Assembly: GCA_947625005.1 (NCBI GenBank)
Contig: CANQNA010000071.1
Location: 1-6,867 of the forward strand
Source of the DNA: an uncultured Bacilli bacterium
Lineage (GTDB): Bacteria; Bacillota_I; Bacilli_A; RF39; UBA660
Reading direction: 5' to 3'
Length of the DNA stretch: 6,867 nucleotides
A model generated the notes under the pieces. It saw nothing but the letters and a program-made list of their open reading frames with translations, had not been told where the DNA came from and searched no databases. Position 1 is the first letter of the stretch, and the number at the start of each line of letters is the position of its first letter. The position numbers and the translations under genes are program-made. Shown piece by piece: positions 6,343 through 6,867 of this stretch.

Positions 6343-6501
6343 TTAGTATATTTTCTTTATCTGAAAGGATACAATTCTTTCTGTAATATCAGACAATTTA
6401 GTATTTGTCCATTCTTTCATTTTGTCATTATATTTATTTAAATCATCTTGTTTAACAACAGGACTTTCTAAAATTTTCTTATTGTCAGCAGTTTCAGGCA
6501 T
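6343..6501 (-). CDS. 52-residue protein, stand-alone N-terminal virion module
   Basis: Small complete ORF with ATG at 6501-6499, TAA at 6345-6343 and a strong AAAGGAGG ribosome binding site 8 bases upstream. Residues 11-34 (ILESPVVKQDDLNKYN and on to the KEW) match the N-terminus of the next protein (ILSSPVVKQTDLTSYN, followed by KAW), and the DNA is also similar (6448-6476 versus 6206-6234). Instead of continuing into the GDVYxVGT module of that paralogue, it ends in SFQIKKIY. It is followed by a 13-14 bp hairpin at 6282-6312. I infer a small virion component that docks like its larger paralogues, or a paralogue truncated by deletion. The good ribosome binding site, intact frame and distinctive end favour a functional gene. 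No enzymatic function is visible. Confidence 0.75.
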   Translation of the reverse strand: MPETADNKKILESPVVKQDDLNKYNDKMKEWTNTKLSDITERIVSFQIKKIY

Positions 6502-6570
6502 ATATAAACCTCCTTTTACATTATCTTATCATAATGTTGCCGATGTCTAATATAATTGAACCAGAAACTA

Positions 6571-6867
6571 TTAGAATACTTTCTTTATTTCAAGAGATGA
6601 CAATTTAGATGTATGATCTGCTACAGTTGTATTTAATGCATTTATTGAATTCTTATTTGCTGCTATATTAGATGTATTAGTAGAAATATTTGATGCATTG
6701 GTTGCTATATTATTTTTATTTGTTGTTATACGAGTATCATGGCTAGTAAGAGTAGTATTTATCGTTTTAATAGAATTAGCATTAGCTGTTATATTAGTAG
6801 TGTTGGTATCTATAGCTTTTTTATTGTTAGCAATATTAGTGGCATTTGTAGAAATATTAGTCTTATT
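6571..6867 (-). CDS. Coiled-coil fibre/stalk protein, C-terminal 98 residues (5' end outside window)
   Basis: Open from the right edge to a TAA at 6573-6571; the start lies outside. The visible part is two residues, then 13 uninterrupted heptads, then IKKVF. The third residue of each heptad is Ile, Leu or Val, and the sixth is mostly Asn (units such as TNISTNA, SNISTNT, NNIATNA). Two places match the IxxNTxxI pattern exactly (IDTNTTNI, ISTNTSNI). That pattern is known from trimeric coiled coils with Asn core layers, such as trimeric autotransporter stalks and viral fibres. I infer a trimeric rod-like stalk of a phage tail or head fibre. Composition is almost only N, T, I, S, A and K, with no membrane segment. 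The end (KLSSLEIKKVF) resembles the ends of the 52-residue and 127-residue proteins downstream. The N-terminal attachment domain is not visible, so the exact role is unknown. Confidence 0.85.
   Translation of the reverse strand, partial: NKTNISTNATNIANNKKAIDTNTTNITANANSIKTINTTLTSHDTRITTNKNNIATNASNISTNTSNIAANKNSINALNTTVADHTSKLSSLEIKKVF
6574..6861 (-). repeat. Degenerate 21-bp tandem repeat encoding heptads
   Basis: The reading frame consists of consecutive 21-base units, each encoding one heptad of the pattern x-N-I-x-x-N-x. Units have diverged in sequence but the phase never slips, so selection on coiled-coil register is likely. Confidence 0.75.

Noticed and set aside
6518..6537. 7-bp inverted repeat acattat/ataatgt before the 52-residue gene
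   Set aside because: Short and purely AT-rich apart from one pair, no U-tract after it; could occur by chance.
1..6867. Stop codon reassignment, as in some gut phages
   Set aside because: All nine visible stops are TAA, but no in-frame TAG or TGA interrupts any recognisable domain, so the standard code explains everything; AT bias alone can give all-TAA usage.

Overview
The window looks like part of a virion fibre and appendage region of a phage or prophage of a low-G+C Gram-positive host, most likely a gut clostridial (Bacillota) one. Grounds: AT-rich DNA, strong GGAGG-type ribosome binding sites, TAA at every visible stop, genes all on one strand with short gaps, and only structural protein modules (collagen-like Gly-X-Y tracts, trimeric coiled coil, fibre beta-modules, a jelly-roll carbohydrate-binding-like domain, a GGTGNT fibre motif, clostridial-phage-type C-terminal domains). 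No replication, lysis, integrase, RNA or CRISPR feature is visible. The host assignment is inference.

Everything is transcribed right to left (minus strand). In transcription order: (i) 6867-6571, the 3' end of a coiled-coil stalk protein made of 13 unbroken heptads; (ii) 6501-6343, a 52-residue protein equal to the N-terminal module of the next gene; (iii) 6247-5759 and 5702-5037, two paralogous virion-type proteins with a GDVYxVGT...KWxxIG module, the second with a triplicated 25-28-residue repeat; (iv) 4891-4559, a small unrecognised protein between two terminator-like hairpins; (v) 4470-4087, a small protein with the same N-terminal anchor as the collagen fibres but no collagen; (vi) 4030-2795, 2775-1477, 1450-506 and 484-1 (runs off the window), four collagen-like fibre proteins in a tight cluster with gaps of 19-26 bases.

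The main theme is modular. Five consecutive proteins share an anchor of about 45 residues (consensus [21 protein letters not shown]). In four of them a collagen spacer of differing length follows, then different distal domains. Two of the fibres also share a C-terminal block resembling the small CD1375-like proteins of clostridial phages. The simplest reading is that one virion docking site receives a set of alternative or co-displayed fibres binding host surface or mucus glycans. The upstream small proteins probably form the base or decoration to which the fibres attach, and the intergenic hairpins could set stoichiometry. Two coding starts at upstream TTG codons are rejected because those codons overlap the ribosome binding site. 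No stretch over 300 bases lacks a gene.
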